From positions 1-27,727 of IMG/VR virus record IMGVR_UViG_3300013099_000069: a stretch of DNA of 27,727 nt; one strand, given 5' to 3'. Position numbers and translations under genes: made by a program. Origin of the DNA: a virus. The notes under the pieces are model-generated. The model made no database searches. It saw only the letters and a list, made by a program, of their open reading frames with translations, and was not told where the DNA came from. Positions 14,780 to 22,927 of this stretch are shown here, one piece after another (the first letter of the stretch is position 1; each line of letters starts with the position of its first letter).

Positions 14780-15394
14780 ATGAATAAAGAAATTGAAGTG
14801 GGGAGCTTAGAAGAAGCCCAAGAAAAATTAACAGAATTAGGAAAAGATACTTCTGTAAACAAACCAACTGAAGAAGAAGTTAACGCAGCAGTTAAAGAAT
14901 TTAACGATAAAGCAGCTGAATATAATTCAAAACAATTCGTAATCGGAGATGCTGAAAAGGCAGATGAGATTTACGATTTTTTATTGGGCTTCTTAGAAAA
15001 TGATGTATATTGGACTAAGAATGGCTGGATGGGTGTATTAAAAATGCACGAAGAAATAACAGTAGCTAAAGCAGCTAAAAAAGAAGGAGATTCTTTCCAA
15101 ATAGGTTATCATGCATTAGAATTTTTGTTCTATGCTTTAACTAATCCAGGTGGGATTGGCATGAAATCAGCAAGGGCTATTGAAAAAGTAGCTGATATCT
15201 ATATTGAAGTTATGGAAATTGCTGGAACTACTTTAGAAGAAGCTAGAGAACAATTAAAAGAAATTCAGTGGTTGCAAGATAAAGTATCAGCAATGCAACA
15301 AGGTTTCTATTTAGAAAGAGAAGATGGAGTTGTTACTCCTGAAGGAGCTGAAGGTTTTGCAGCCCCAACTGTAGATGATCTATTGAAACAATAA
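14780..15394 (+). CDS. Hypothetical mostly helical protein (204 aa)
   Basis: This acidic, Ala/Glu/Lys-rich soluble protein has an N-terminal coiled-coil-like region (EEAQEKLTEL, AAVKEFNDKAAEYN). A helical core with aromatic patches follows (YDFLLGFLENDVYWTKNGWMGVL, YHALEFLFYALTNPGGIGM), then another long helix (TTLEEAREQLKEIQWLQDKVSAM). It starts 8 nt after the gp55 paralogue and is followed by a strong terminator, so it closes this operon. No family is recognised. Confidence 0.65.
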   Translation: MNKEIEVGSLEEAQEKLTELGKDTSVNKPTEEEVNAAVKEFNDKAAEYNSKQFVIGDAEKADEIYDFLLGFLENDVYWTKNGWMGVLKMHEEITVAKAAKKEGDSFQIGYHALEFLFYALTNPGGIGMKSARAIEKVADIYIEVMEIAGTTLEEAREQLKEIQWLQDKVSAMQQGFYLEREDGVVTPEGAEGFAAPTVDDLLKQ

Positions 15395-15419
15395 AATACT
15401 ATTCCGTTATATGGAACTA

Positions 15420-15448
15420 GGGTCTGAGTGAAAACTTAGGCCCTTTTT
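15420..15448 (+). terminator. Rho-independent terminator
   Basis: GGGTCTGAG (15420-15428) pairs with CTTAGGCCC (15435-15443) over 9 bp including two G-U pairs, with a 6-nt loop. Five T residues follow. It ends the operon that begins at the ECF sigma gene. Confidence 0.85.
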
Positions 15449-15460
15449 AGTGATATAAAA

Positions 15461-15476
15461 GATATATAAAACAAAC
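15461..15476 (+). promoter_or_regulatory. Late-promoter-like element GATATATAAAACAAAC
   Basis: It follows the terminator and precedes the next ATG by 7 nt. It differs from the common element at a few positions (GATATATAAAAC). Confidence 0.4.
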
Positions 15477-15483
15477 AAAATTT

Positions 15484-15861
15484 ATGGACGTACAAGTATT
15501 CTTTAAAAAGAACCTAAAGTATATAGCACTAATACTGCTAGGCTTATTCTTCATAAAATCATTTCAGAGTTGTAATAGAAATATGACAATAAAAAAAATG
15601 GACAAAGAAATTGTCTATCTTAACGATTCTTTAAATACAATGCACAATACAGAAACAGCTACTCTTGTTTTACAATTACAAGAATGTGTAGATGATAAGA
15701 AAGAATTAGAATATGAAGTTAAACTAGCAAATTCTGAAAGAGATGCTGCAAATAGAAGAGCTGATGCTGTTCAATCTACTGCAGAAAAGATTCGAGAAAA
15801 TACTACAATTAAAATAGAAAATAATTCAGCACAAGATACTGTGACTGTAGATAATCAATAA
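15484..15861 (+). CDS. Membrane-anchored coiled-coil protein (125 aa)
   Basis: An N-terminal membrane segment (YIALILLGLFFIKSF, ~13-27) is followed by Cys30 in FQSC. This is only loosely like a lipobox, so lipidation is uncertain. Residues ~38-110 form a coiled coil (KKMDKEIVYLNDSLNTM, VLQLQECVDDKKELEYEV, ANSERDAANRRADAV). This architecture is like an inner-membrane spanin, but the usual partner gene is not evident. The next gene begins 3 nt later and encodes a multi-span membrane protein. Confidence 0.6.
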   Translation: MDVQVFFKKNLKYIALILLGLFFIKSFQSCNRNMTIKKMDKEIVYLNDSLNTMHNTETATLVLQLQECVDDKKELEYEVKLANSERDAANRRADAVQSTAEKIRENTTIKIENNSAQDTVTVDNQ

Positions 15862-15864
15862 ATT

Positions 15865-17055
15865 ATGAAAAGTATAAGAAATAGTAAAGGGCTTTATTGG
15901 GGCCTTATCATAGCATTTTTTGCTTTGTATATGTTAGTTGGATTCGTTTCAACTTTACACTCAATTACATTTTTTGAATTAGCTAATACTATGTGGATGG
16001 CTGTTTTGCTCGGCATAACTTATGAAATAGGTCAAGCGGCGGTATTATTCTCAATATTAATGTCAGATAATAGTAAAAAGATATTACCTTGGCTATTAAT
16101 GTTTCTATTAACAGCACTACAAGTCACTGCAAATGTCTACGCATCATTTAAATTCATGGACGGTAGTGGGTCAAATGATTGGACATTTTGGCAAAGATCA
16201 ATATTATTCTGGTTAGAAGCTGATGGCCCTGAAATGTTTAAAGTTGTAATTTCTTGGATATCTGGTGCTTTACTTCCAGTAGTTGCGTTAGGCATGACAG
16301 CATTAGTTGCTGAAAATTTAAAGCTTAAAGATGAGCAGGAAGAAACAAAACTAGGTGGAGATATTTTAGAATCAGCTGGACCAGATCCAGATGATTTACC
16401 TCCAACTGAGGAAGATGTTTCCGAACCTACTGAGGAAAATGTCCCAGAAGCAGTTTCTGTACCAACCGAAGCAATGGGCGGGTTCGAGATGCTAGATAAT
16501 TATCCCGGGAATTTGGGAAAATCAGCCTCTAATGCTTCATATGAACCAGAGTATAAAGATACTACTATCCAAGAGGATGTGGAGAAAATAAAGGAACAGG
16601 AAGCAGATCCATCAGGGGTTGAACCAATTCAAGCACCTAAGAAAGAAGAACAATTAAAAGTTTTAGCTGAAGAATTATTAGATCCCAAAAATCATATTAA
16701 ATTTCCAAAAGATGCAAAAGTTCCGCCAGACACTCGCGGAGAAGCTACAGTAATAAAAGAACCTGTTATAATTTCTTTACAAGATGATCTCGGAGCAAAA
16801 CCTGGAGAACTCGAACCCATAGCAAAGCCAGGTTGGGTGGATGAGGGGCTTAAGCGATCATTTCCCGAAGATAATAAATCCTTTGACAAAGATCCGAACA
16901 CTGGAAAATATGAAAAGAAGCCAGTTAATAACGTAAGAGGGTGGCATCTTAAAAAAGAATTTGTGGACACAAACGGAGATGTCTATAGATTTGGGCAATT
17001 AGTCGATCCTATACTAGATAAAGTAATAAAAAGAAATCCACCAAAAAAAGCATAG
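15865..17055 (+). CDS. Four-span membrane protein with long disordered tail (396 aa, 0 frame)
   Basis: Four hydrophobic helices lie at about 11-31, 42-66, 74-96 and 124-149. A charged linker near 110-122 reads FWLEADGPEMFK. Residues ~155-345 are acidic, Pro-rich and probably disordered. A small conserved-looking end (NVRGWHLKKEFVDTNGDVYRFGQLVDPI) follows. The frame stops at TAG 17053-17055 right after an A7 run that has features of a -1 frameshift site (see the entry for 17043-17089). If shifted, the product is 509 residues. The first part could be a membrane-remodelling or superinfection-exclusion protein. I do not recognise the family. Confidence 0.7.
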   Translation: MKSIRNSKGLYWGLIIAFFALYMLVGFVSTLHSITFFELANTMWMAVLLGITYEIGQAAVLFSILMSDNSKKILPWLLMFLLTALQVTANVYASFKFMDGSGSNDWTFWQRSILFWLEADGPEMFKVVISWISGALLPVVALGMTALVAENLKLKDEQEETKLGGDILESAGPDPDDLPPTEEDVSEPTEENVPEAVSVPTEAMGGFEMLDNYPGNLGKSASNASYEPEYKDTTIQEDVEKIKEQEADPSGVEPIQAPKKEEQLKVLAEELLDPKNHIKFPKDAKVPPDTRGEATVIKEPVIISLQDDLGAKPGELEPIAKPGWVDEGLKRSFPEDNKSFDKDPNTGKYEKKPVNNVRGWHLKKEFVDTNGDVYRFGQLVDPILDKVIKRNPPKKA

Positions 17056-17089
17056 GGGTAGAGGAGAAACCAGTCAAACCCCCTACCCC
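17043..17089 (+). promoter_or_regulatory. Predicted -1 programmed frameshift site
   Basis: The heptamer A AAA AAA (17043-17049) is in the correct phase. After 5 nt comes a stem in which GGGGTAG (17055-17061) pairs with CTACCCC (17083-17089), 7 bp, with two further G-C pairs beyond one mismatch. The zero-frame stop TAG is at 17053-17055. Confidence 0.6.
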
Positions 17090-17393
17090 CAAAAAACCTC
17101 GTAAAAAACGCAGGACAGACCCATTAAAGAAAAAAGCTCCGAAGCCAAAAGTAATAAAAAATCTTGATGAAATCAACATTCCATCAAAAGGGACAGAGTT
17201 ACTTCAGAGCCTCTCTAGTGAACCCGAAGTTGAAGATATAAGTACTATAATCCAGCCGCCAAAAGTTGAAGAGAGTGCACTTGATACACCACAGAGCCAA
17301 AAGAATGATTTTGTAGGGGGTATCATAAATGGAGTTGAAGTTGTAGATGTAAAAGCGATTGAACAAACAAAAAAAAACCTCAACGAAGAGTAG
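17049..17393 (+). other. -1 frame extension of the membrane protein (114 codons)
   Basis: The -1 frame is open from 17022 to TAG 17391-17393, with no ATG near its beginning. It encodes a Pro/Lys-rich basic segment (VKPPTPKKPRKKRR and following), then an acidic part with NLDEINIPSKGTELL, ending KNLNEE. Codon use and composition continue the style of the upstream tail. A sequencing indel in the A7 run or a separate gene with a non-ATG start would be alternatives. Confidence 0.55.
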
Positions 17394-17451
17394 ATAAATA
17401 CGGCATTCTGATTAATCCCGGAGAACATTTGAATTTCGATAAAATATAATG

Positions 17452-17474
17452 AAGAGGCTTAAGGCCTCTTTTTT
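17452..17474 (+). terminator. Rho-independent terminator
   Basis: AAGAGGC (17452-17458) pairs with GCCTCTT (17464-17470) around a 5-nt loop, then T residues to 17474. The interval 17394-17451 shows nothing else. Confidence 0.85.
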
Positions 17475-17478
17475 ATTT

Positions 17479-17494
17479 GGATAAATAAAATAAA
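17479..17494 (+). promoter_or_regulatory. Late-promoter-like element ATAAATAAAATAAA
   Basis: GGATAAATAAAATAAA follows the terminator and ends about 10 nt before ATG 17505. It contains TAAATAAAATAAA, a variant shared with the copy near 19220. Confidence 0.4.
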
Positions 17495-17504
17495 TCCTCG
17501 AATT

Positions 17505-18341
17505 ATGAGAGCTAAGTTCGTATTTGAACAATTTGATGATCCTGATCTTCAAAAAAGAGTTAGTAAACATTTCCCAAAAGATGTCTTAAAAGATCTTGTA
17601 AAAAATGAACCTCATAAAACAAGATATGAAACTGGATCTTATCATGGAAAAGATTCAGGGGATCTTAATAATTTAGTTAATCAAGCAATGACTAAACGCG
17701 GTAAATATGTTGAAACTGATGCACAAGGAACAAACGAAGTAATATACAGACTTTTAACTAAAGAGATTCCATTCTTAAAAGACTGGAAAGTAAAAGCGGG
17801 TGGTTCTATAGGTGATAATCCCGTACACCACTTGAATATACAAAAAGAGATTCCAATTCCAGATCCTAATGATGAATTAGATAGACCATTTCAAGCAGAA
17901 GCAAATATTTGGGTAACATTTTTTGCTGTAGATGATGAAATACTTGAAGAAGATGAAGGAAAGCTTAAACTTTTGTTATCCTTGCAAGTTAGAGGACAAG
18001 AAAAAGGTGGTTTAATGTGGGACATAGGAAAAGATTCTAAAAAATGGAGAGCTAGAGAAACAAAGTTTAAACCTAAAAAAGGAGAATGCGATGGAGAAGA
18101 TTGTGGTGTAGATTTCGAAGAGGCTCATAATGAAGAAGAACTTGACAATCTTATGAATAAGATGCAAGATATTATGTATGGACAACCTGATGAACAGGAT
18201 ACGAAAATATCAAAAGAAGTAGCTATATCTGAAAGAAATATTTCTTTAGAAGAACTTAATGAAATAATTCCAGAAATCAAAACAAGCATTGAGTATTACA
18301 ATAATTTCCTTAAAGCTAAATATGATATTGCATTAATATGA
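17505..18341 (+). CDS. Hypothetical protein with shared N-terminal motif (278 aa)
   Basis: It starts MRAKFVFEQFDDPDLQ, similar to the next gene (MKAKFINESLDRFG). The middle is a mixed alpha/beta domain (NEVIYRLLTKEIPFLKDW, EANIWVTFFAVDD, LKLLLSLQVRGQ). A CDGEDCG cysteine pair lies near residues 195-201, followed by an acidic helical C terminus. The stop overlaps the next ATG by 4 nt. A role in the virion is inferred from the neighbours; no family is recognised. Confidence 0.65.
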   Translation: MRAKFVFEQFDDPDLQKRVSKHFPKDVLKDLVKNEPHKTRYETGSYHGKDSGDLNNLVNQAMTKRGKYVETDAQGTNEVIYRLLTKEIPFLKDWKVKAGGSIGDNPVHHLNIQKEIPIPDPNDELDRPFQAEANIWVTFFAVDDEILEEDEGKLKLLLSLQVRGQEKGGLMWDIGKDSKKWRARETKFKPKKGECDGEDCGVDFEEAHNEEELDNLMNKMQDIMYGQPDEQDTKISKEVAISERNISLEELNEIIPEIKTSIEYYNNFLKAKYDIALI

Positions 18342-19210
18342 AAGCAAAATTTATAAATGAATCATTAGATAGATTCGGATTGTTGGATAATGATTTCTTA
18401 GCTGAAAACGTTTTATACGAAAAGCTAGATATCAACGCCATCACAAACCAAAAGAAAAAATTAGGTGTATTGGTTTCTATGTTTATGATGTTCTTAGGAG
18501 GATCGGCTCCTGAAATGAAAGGTTCAATTGAAAAGAAAAATCTAGAAAAAGAACCTGTTATGTTATCTATGGCAGGTGAAGATCATTTAAGTAGAGATGA
18601 TGTTTTTAATGGATTCGAAGATATGTTAAATCAGTTTAAAGAAAAGAAAAAAGAACTTTTTTCTGCTAGTGATGTGATACCAGCACTGAGAATACCTTTA
18701 AGAGATAAAAGTTTTATTGATGCAGTCAATACATCTAAACCTGGTAGATTAGATCCTAGCAAAGTAGATCACTATGATAAATATGATTCAGCTATTTTAA
18801 GTGCTGTTGAAAATCTAAAAGCTAAAGGAGAAAAACCCAATGCTGATTTTCTTAAAGCTATAATGATGATTGAAACAGGTATGAATCCAGTTAAAAATAA
18901 GTGGGGGTTTGAAGGCTTTCCCCAAACTAAAATTCACACAATAGAATCCATTAATAAAAGAAATGGAACTTCATTTACGATAGAGGATATGTACGATGCA
19001 GAAAAAGCTGCAGAATTTATTCACTATTATCTAAAAACTGTTGAAAAAAGCAAACATGTTAGTAGTTTAGAAGATATGATAATAGCATATAACTGGGGAA
19101 TAGGAAATTTAGGAGCGTATAAACGAGGAGAAAAGGAATTAGCTAATCAACCAAAGGATTATGTAAAAATGTTTAAAGCAATGGAAAAACATTTTGTTTC
19201 TCAGACTTAA
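18338..19210 (+). CDS. Lysozyme-like / SLT transglycosylase-domain protein (290 aa)
   Basis: The C-terminal ~130 residues resemble a soluble lytic transglycosylase domain. ADFLKAIMMIETGMNP carries candidate catalytic Glu179. GFEGFPQTK follows, then a helix AEKAAEFIHYYLK (~221-233) and IIAYNWGIGNLGAY (248-261), the 'AYNxG' motif. Such domains cleave peptidoglycan. The first ~30 residues (MKAKFINESLD...) look like a short leader, then a hydrophobic stretch at ~43-56 (GVLVSMFMMFLGGS). The FINE sequence fits the (L/I)xE prohead-protease site of T4-like phages, so the protein could be an internal or injected virion protein. That part is inference. Confidence 0.7.
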   Translation: MKAKFINESLDRFGLLDNDFLAENVLYEKLDINAITNQKKKLGVLVSMFMMFLGGSAPEMKGSIEKKNLEKEPVMLSMAGEDHLSRDDVFNGFEDMLNQFKEKKKELFSASDVIPALRIPLRDKSFIDAVNTSKPGRLDPSKVDHYDKYDSAILSAVENLKAKGEKPNADFLKAIMMIETGMNPVKNKWGFEGFPQTKIHTIESINKRNGTSFTIEDMYDAEKAAEFIHYYLKTVEKSKHVSSLEDMIIAYNWGIGNLGAYKRGEKELANQPKDYVKMFKAMEKHFVSQT

Positions 19211-19219
19211 ATTTCTATG

Positions 19220-19235
19220 AATAAATAAAATAAAT
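19220..19235 (+). promoter_or_regulatory. Late-promoter-like element AATAAATAAAATAAAT
   Basis: This is the same ATAAATAAAATAAA core as at 17479. It ends 12 nt before ATG 19248. Confidence 0.4.
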
Positions 19236-19247
19236 AATTGTTATAAT

Positions 19248-20996
19248 ATGAGTAATTGCGCAACAACGGGTAATGGTGATGTATTTAACAACCCAAGTAA
19301 TGATTATGTTGATCCAGGTTTAGCACCTTGTGCAGGTACAGGTGATGATGCTTATTTCGAATTCATCCAAGGTGGAGCTGGAATAACAAGCGGAGCAGAT
19401 ATACTTGCTTTTATGGACCTCTCCAACATTAAAGTTCCTGTAACAACTTGGTCAATACAAAAGAAAACTCTACAAAGTGGAGAAGTAGCTTATGTCACAG
19501 GAACAGAAAAGGGTCTGATGAATAGAACTCAAGTGTTTGATATAGTCCCTGATGGATATAGTGATGATACTTCTAAATTTTTTATGATGCTAGACATCTC
19601 TATTAGCTATTACAATAATTTTAGATATTATAATAGTAATGTAGATTCAAGTTCCAATTACTCATTAAATATTAGTATAGAAAACGCGATGAATATCGCG
19701 CTAGATGCGAATGCTGTAAAAGCCGGGGTAGTGTATGATCCAAGTACATTTTCCTTCGTTGGAACAGCTGCAGGATATGACTTCAATGTTTCTAATGCAG
19801 TACTTACTTTAATTGATGCATCGATGAATGCAAATTCGCCATTCCCAGCTATTATAGTTGGTGGTGTAAACGTTCCCCAAGTGTATACATTAATAGAAGA
19901 TTCTGACAAAGATTTACCAGCTACTAAATATCCAAACGGAGCAATGCTTGGTTATGTTCTTAAATCAATGTATCCTACAGGATCGTGTATGTACGATTCT
20001 TGGATTTATATGAACCATGTTGAAAGTCCATACGAAGTTTTTATCCCAGAAATTATTACAAATTATATTGAAGACATAAATACTTATCAAACACTTACCT
20101 TTGATCCATTAATTACATGGCCATCATTTTTAGATAGTTCGTTCGGACCAACTGATGCTTCTATTACTTATGACACATCGACATTCGTCATAGACAATTC
20201 AATTGTTTCATGGAAAGATGTAAGTATTTGTAGTATTAGTGATAGTTCAATAAATGATTCAAATATTTATGACAGCTCTATAAGTGGTTCATATATAATA
20301 GATTCATATTTAACAGATGCTTCTCTGAATCATTTAGTAGAAGATACTTCAATTTATAATTCTGATGTATCTGCTGGAATATTAAATACCGTTCTTTTAG
20401 ATAATTCAGAAATACTATCATCGTTCATTAATGCAGATTCTGTAGTAGTTGATTCTATAATTGAAAATTCATGGACAAACGCATTTGAAGTAGTCCCGGG
20501 ATTGTGGACTAATGACGTGTCATGTGGTAGAGAATATATCACAGGAGGGATAATTCATGATTCTTCGATAAATAACACAACAGTTACTGATTCTTCAATT
20601 TATACTTCTCAGATATATGATTCATCTCTAGTTGGATGTACTCTTTATAATGTTGAATTAGAAGATTCTTCAATAGTAGATTCTACTAATATTTATATTA
20701 ATTCTACATGTAGTTTAGATGTTTCTATTCTTTTAGATACATCAATTTATTATAAAAAATATGATAAAATCATTAATGTTGGGATGAATGGTTGCGGAGA
20801 TGATACTACATTAAGTGCAGGTGATTATTTAGATTATGTTAATACTCATAATTTATGGGATAAAGTTGGCCCATTTACATCAAGAATAACAACACCTGAT
20901 GCGCCAGGGAACCCAATTAAAAATTTAATCGGTGGTTTCTACTTATTTAACCCCCAAACATTTCCAGTGCAAGTGGAATATATGACAATAAATTAA
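19248..20996 (+). CDS. Probable virion surface protein with pentapeptide-like solenoid (582 aa)
   Basis: The N-terminal ~300 residues are a Ser/Asp/Thr-rich beta-type region. About 320-361 and 431-481 show a period-5 pattern in which every fifth residue is Ile, Leu or Val and the following turn is D-S or G-S (SISDS, SINDS, NIYDS, SISGS, YIIDS, YLTDA). This is like the pentapeptide-repeat beta helix, with Asp-Ser in place of the usual Asn/Asp-Leu turns. A C-terminal folded domain (KIINVGMNGCGDD onward) ends VEYMTIN. The protein is probably a fibre, decoration or appendage component. Its strong late-type promoter and the neighbouring virion candidates support this. No exact family is recognised. 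Confidence 0.65.
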   Translation: MSNCATTGNGDVFNNPSNDYVDPGLAPCAGTGDDAYFEFIQGGAGITSGADILAFMDLSNIKVPVTTWSIQKKTLQSGEVAYVTGTEKGLMNRTQVFDIVPDGYSDDTSKFFMMLDISISYYNNFRYYNSNVDSSSNYSLNISIENAMNIALDANAVKAGVVYDPSTFSFVGTAAGYDFNVSNAVLTLIDASMNANSPFPAIIVGGVNVPQVYTLIEDSDKDLPATKYPNGAMLGYVLKSMYPTGSCMYDSWIYMNHVESPYEVFIPEIITNYIEDINTYQTLTFDPLITWPSFLDSSFGPTDASITYDTSTFVIDNSIVSWKDVSICSISDSSINDSNIYDSSISGSYIIDSYLTDASLNHLVEDTSIYNSDVSAGILNTVLLDNSEILSSFINADSVVVDSIIENSWTNAFEVVPGLWTNDVSCGREYITGGIIHDSSINNTTVTDSSIYTSQIYDSSLVGCTLYNVELEDSSIVDSTNIYINSTCSLDVSILLDTSIYYKKYDKIINVGMNGCGDDTTLSAGDYLDYVNTHNLWDKVGPFTSRITTPDAPGNPIKNLIGGFYLFNPQTFPVQVEYMTIN

Positions 20997-21000
20997 AACT

Positions 21001-22071
21001 ATGAGAGCAAAGATATTAAATAAAATTGATCTTGATACTGAAATACAAAAAGAATTTGATATTCCAGATTGGGCGTTATATTATAATGGGACAGATGCTC
21101 CTGAAGCTGCAATATTTTCAGAATCTGGTGAAATAGGTGATGTTGTTGATGTGTATGGTAGCGATGAAAAGGCAGTTATAATTTATATAGATGATTCTGA
21201 TGAGTGGCCGGAATACATTGCAACAAAAGCAAACAATCTTAATAATTTATCAGAATATGGTGGGGCAGGGTTCTCCTATGGTGGGGGATCTTCAATATTT
21301 CCTGTAAACCGAGGAGGACAAATGAACCGAGGTGGTTTTGGCGGGGCAGCTAATATGGGTGGACCTAACATGATGTACACTTATGAAATTAAAGCTCTTA
21401 ATAGAAATCTGCAACCGTTAGTGATGACTCCTCCCGAAAGAGAAGATATTCATATAGGAAATGATATTCAAGGATTTGAGTTGAATAAACGAAATGATGA
21501 AATTAAAGTAGGAGTTCTAACGAAAATTGTGAAATCTACAAATGGATCATTAAATTACTATGTTATTTTAGATCCTGACACAAACACTTTCGTTAAAATT
21601 GATCCAACTACTGCAAATCTTGTTAGTAAAATTGACGGGGAAGATCCAACACAAACTAGACACGAAAAGGAAAGAGATAAGTCAAAAATAGATTCTCCTA
21701 AATGGAAAAAAGCGGAGGCTGGGATTTTTGGAGAAAGTTACTACCCTAAATTAGATGAAACTTATGATGATGACGATTACTGGGATTCTGAAGATGATGA
21801 TTACGACGATAGCGGAGAAACTAAGGTATACGGAAAGGAAATCTTACCTGAAGAAGCGTTAGAAGAATTAAAAATGTATTTAGGCAGTGATGATGATATC
21901 GTTAAAGTAGTTCCCGATCCACAAGTTGATGGAACTTATGCTGCAGAAATCGAAAGAATAAGAGGTAAGAAAAAAGAATACGTGCACTTACTTTGGTACA
22001 GTGGAGGATGGGATGAAGTAGAATTTGAAAAATGGCCACCCGAAACTGGGGAACCAAGATTTTTCGTATAA
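21001..22071 (+). CDS. Hypothetical protein with Gly-rich and acidic segments (356 aa)
   Basis: It starts MRAKILNKIDLDTEIQ, sharing the N-terminal style of three other proteins. An N-terminal alpha/beta domain (~1-80) precedes a Gly/Asn/Met-rich linker (~85-120, with NRGGQMNRGGFGG). A beta-rich middle follows (YYVILDPDTNTFVKIDP, ~178-195), then a Tyr/Asp-rich acidic segment (DDDDYWDSEDDDYDD, ~256-270) and a C-terminal domain with Trp-rich end (HLLWYSGGWDEVEFEKWPPE). It begins 4 nt after the preceding stop and is closed by a terminator. No family is recognised. Confidence 0.65.
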   Translation: MRAKILNKIDLDTEIQKEFDIPDWALYYNGTDAPEAAIFSESGEIGDVVDVYGSDEKAVIIYIDDSDEWPEYIATKANNLNNLSEYGGAGFSYGGGSSIFPVNRGGQMNRGGFGGAANMGGPNMMYTYEIKALNRNLQPLVMTPPEREDIHIGNDIQGFELNKRNDEIKVGVLTKIVKSTNGSLNYYVILDPDTNTFVKIDPTTANLVSKIDGEDPTQTRHEKERDKSKIDSPKWKKAEAGIFGESYYPKLDETYDDDDYWDSEDDDYDDSGETKVYGKEILPEEALEELKMYLGSDDDIVKVVPDPQVDGTYAAEIERIRGKKKEYVHLLWYSGGWDEVEFEKWPPETGEPRFFV

Positions 22072-22076
22072 AAAAC

Positions 22077-22100
22077 AAAGGAGACTATTAGGTCTCCTTT
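22077..22100. terminator. Bidirectional terminator between convergent operons
   Basis: AAAGGAGAC (22077-22085) pairs perfectly with GTCTCCTTT (22092-22100) around a 6-nt loop. T residues follow on the plus strand, and an A-rich flank on the other side gives a U run for minus-strand transcripts. Confidence 0.85.
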
Positions 22101-22117
22101 TTTGTCAATGATTCTCC

Positions 22118-22927
22118 CTACAACCAGGGAACATCGAACTTGTGGATCTTCTTTTCTAATTTCTTAACTTTCACATTATTGTCAGGGACATTAAATAACA
22201 TAATTGCATTATCTCCTTCTTTCCAATTTTCCCACCTCTCTACAGCATCATCTATTAATTCTTTCTTAAAATGATTTTTAGCACTCCAGTTTTCTAATTT
22301 CTTCCGGATATCTCTTCTAATCCATGCTGCATGGCCCATTCTGAGCTCACTGTCTTCAAAGATATAGGTACCTAGGTTAGAGGGGTTGTTGATCCTTCTA
22401 GTGGGATCGGTGGGACCCGGAGCAGGTCCCTGGTAAGTATATTTAAAGAAGGTTGAATGAACAAACGGGACGAATGGTCGAAATGGATAAACTAAGTAAT
22501 GTTCAAAATCTCTATAGTAATTTACATAAGAACAGTACGTAATAGTGTAGCCTCTTGTAGCAATTAAATCAAGCGCTGATTCAAATTGATCTGCATCATA
22601 AAACTCATCTGAATCCGCATTTAATATATGACTGTATCCTTGACGTTTCATCAAATCTATACCCATGTTTCTTTTTTCGCACTCTTGCTCTCGAGAATAT
22701 TTCGCGAAGTTGGGCTTAAACTCAATAAGCTCATCAACCAATCCAAGAGTTTTAAGACGAAGAAGCTCTTCCATATCCTCGTCAGCCATAGGATTTTTCC
22801 AATATGATAATTTTTGATAAATAGCAGCAACATGATCAACTTGATCACGGATTTCAGATATTAAAGGTTCTAATAATTCTGATGAGTCAAAAGCATTTAG
22901 GGTAAGAGCGAGTTTTTTAATTGCCAT
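22118..22927 (-). CDS. Glycosyltransferase-like protein (269 aa)
   Basis: The fold suggested is GT-A. An N-terminal strand and turn KKLALTLNAFDSSELL (4-19) is followed by a helical region, then EKRNMGIDLMKRQGYSHILNADSDEFYD (84-111). The last part has D105-S-D107, a DxD-type metal/nucleotide-sugar site. This block matches family-2-like glycosyltransferases of phages and bacteria. The remainder has many Tyr, Phe and Trp residues and an HAAWIRRDIRKKLENW segment. It may modify virion proteins, phage DNA or the host surface. Its start lies 31 nt inside the upstream homing endonuclease gene. Confidence 0.72.
   Translation of the reverse strand: MAIKKLALTLNAFDSSELLEPLISEIRDQVDHVAAIYQKLSYWKNPMADEDMEELLRLKTLGLVDELIEFKPNFAKYSREQECEKRNMGIDLMKRQGYSHILNADSDEFYDADQFESALDLIATRGYTITYCSYVNYYRDFEHYLVYPFRPFVPFVHSTFFKYTYQGPAPGPTDPTRRINNPSNLGTYIFEDSELRMGHAAWIRRDIRKKLENWSAKNHFKKELIDDAVERWENWKEGDNAIMLFNVPDNNVKVKKLEKKIHKFDVPWL

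Noticed and set aside
17204-17428. A minus-strand open frame in the 17056-17445 interval
   Set aside because: The plus-strand -1 extension has continuous composition with its upstream gene and a frameshift signal, which makes it the better explanation.
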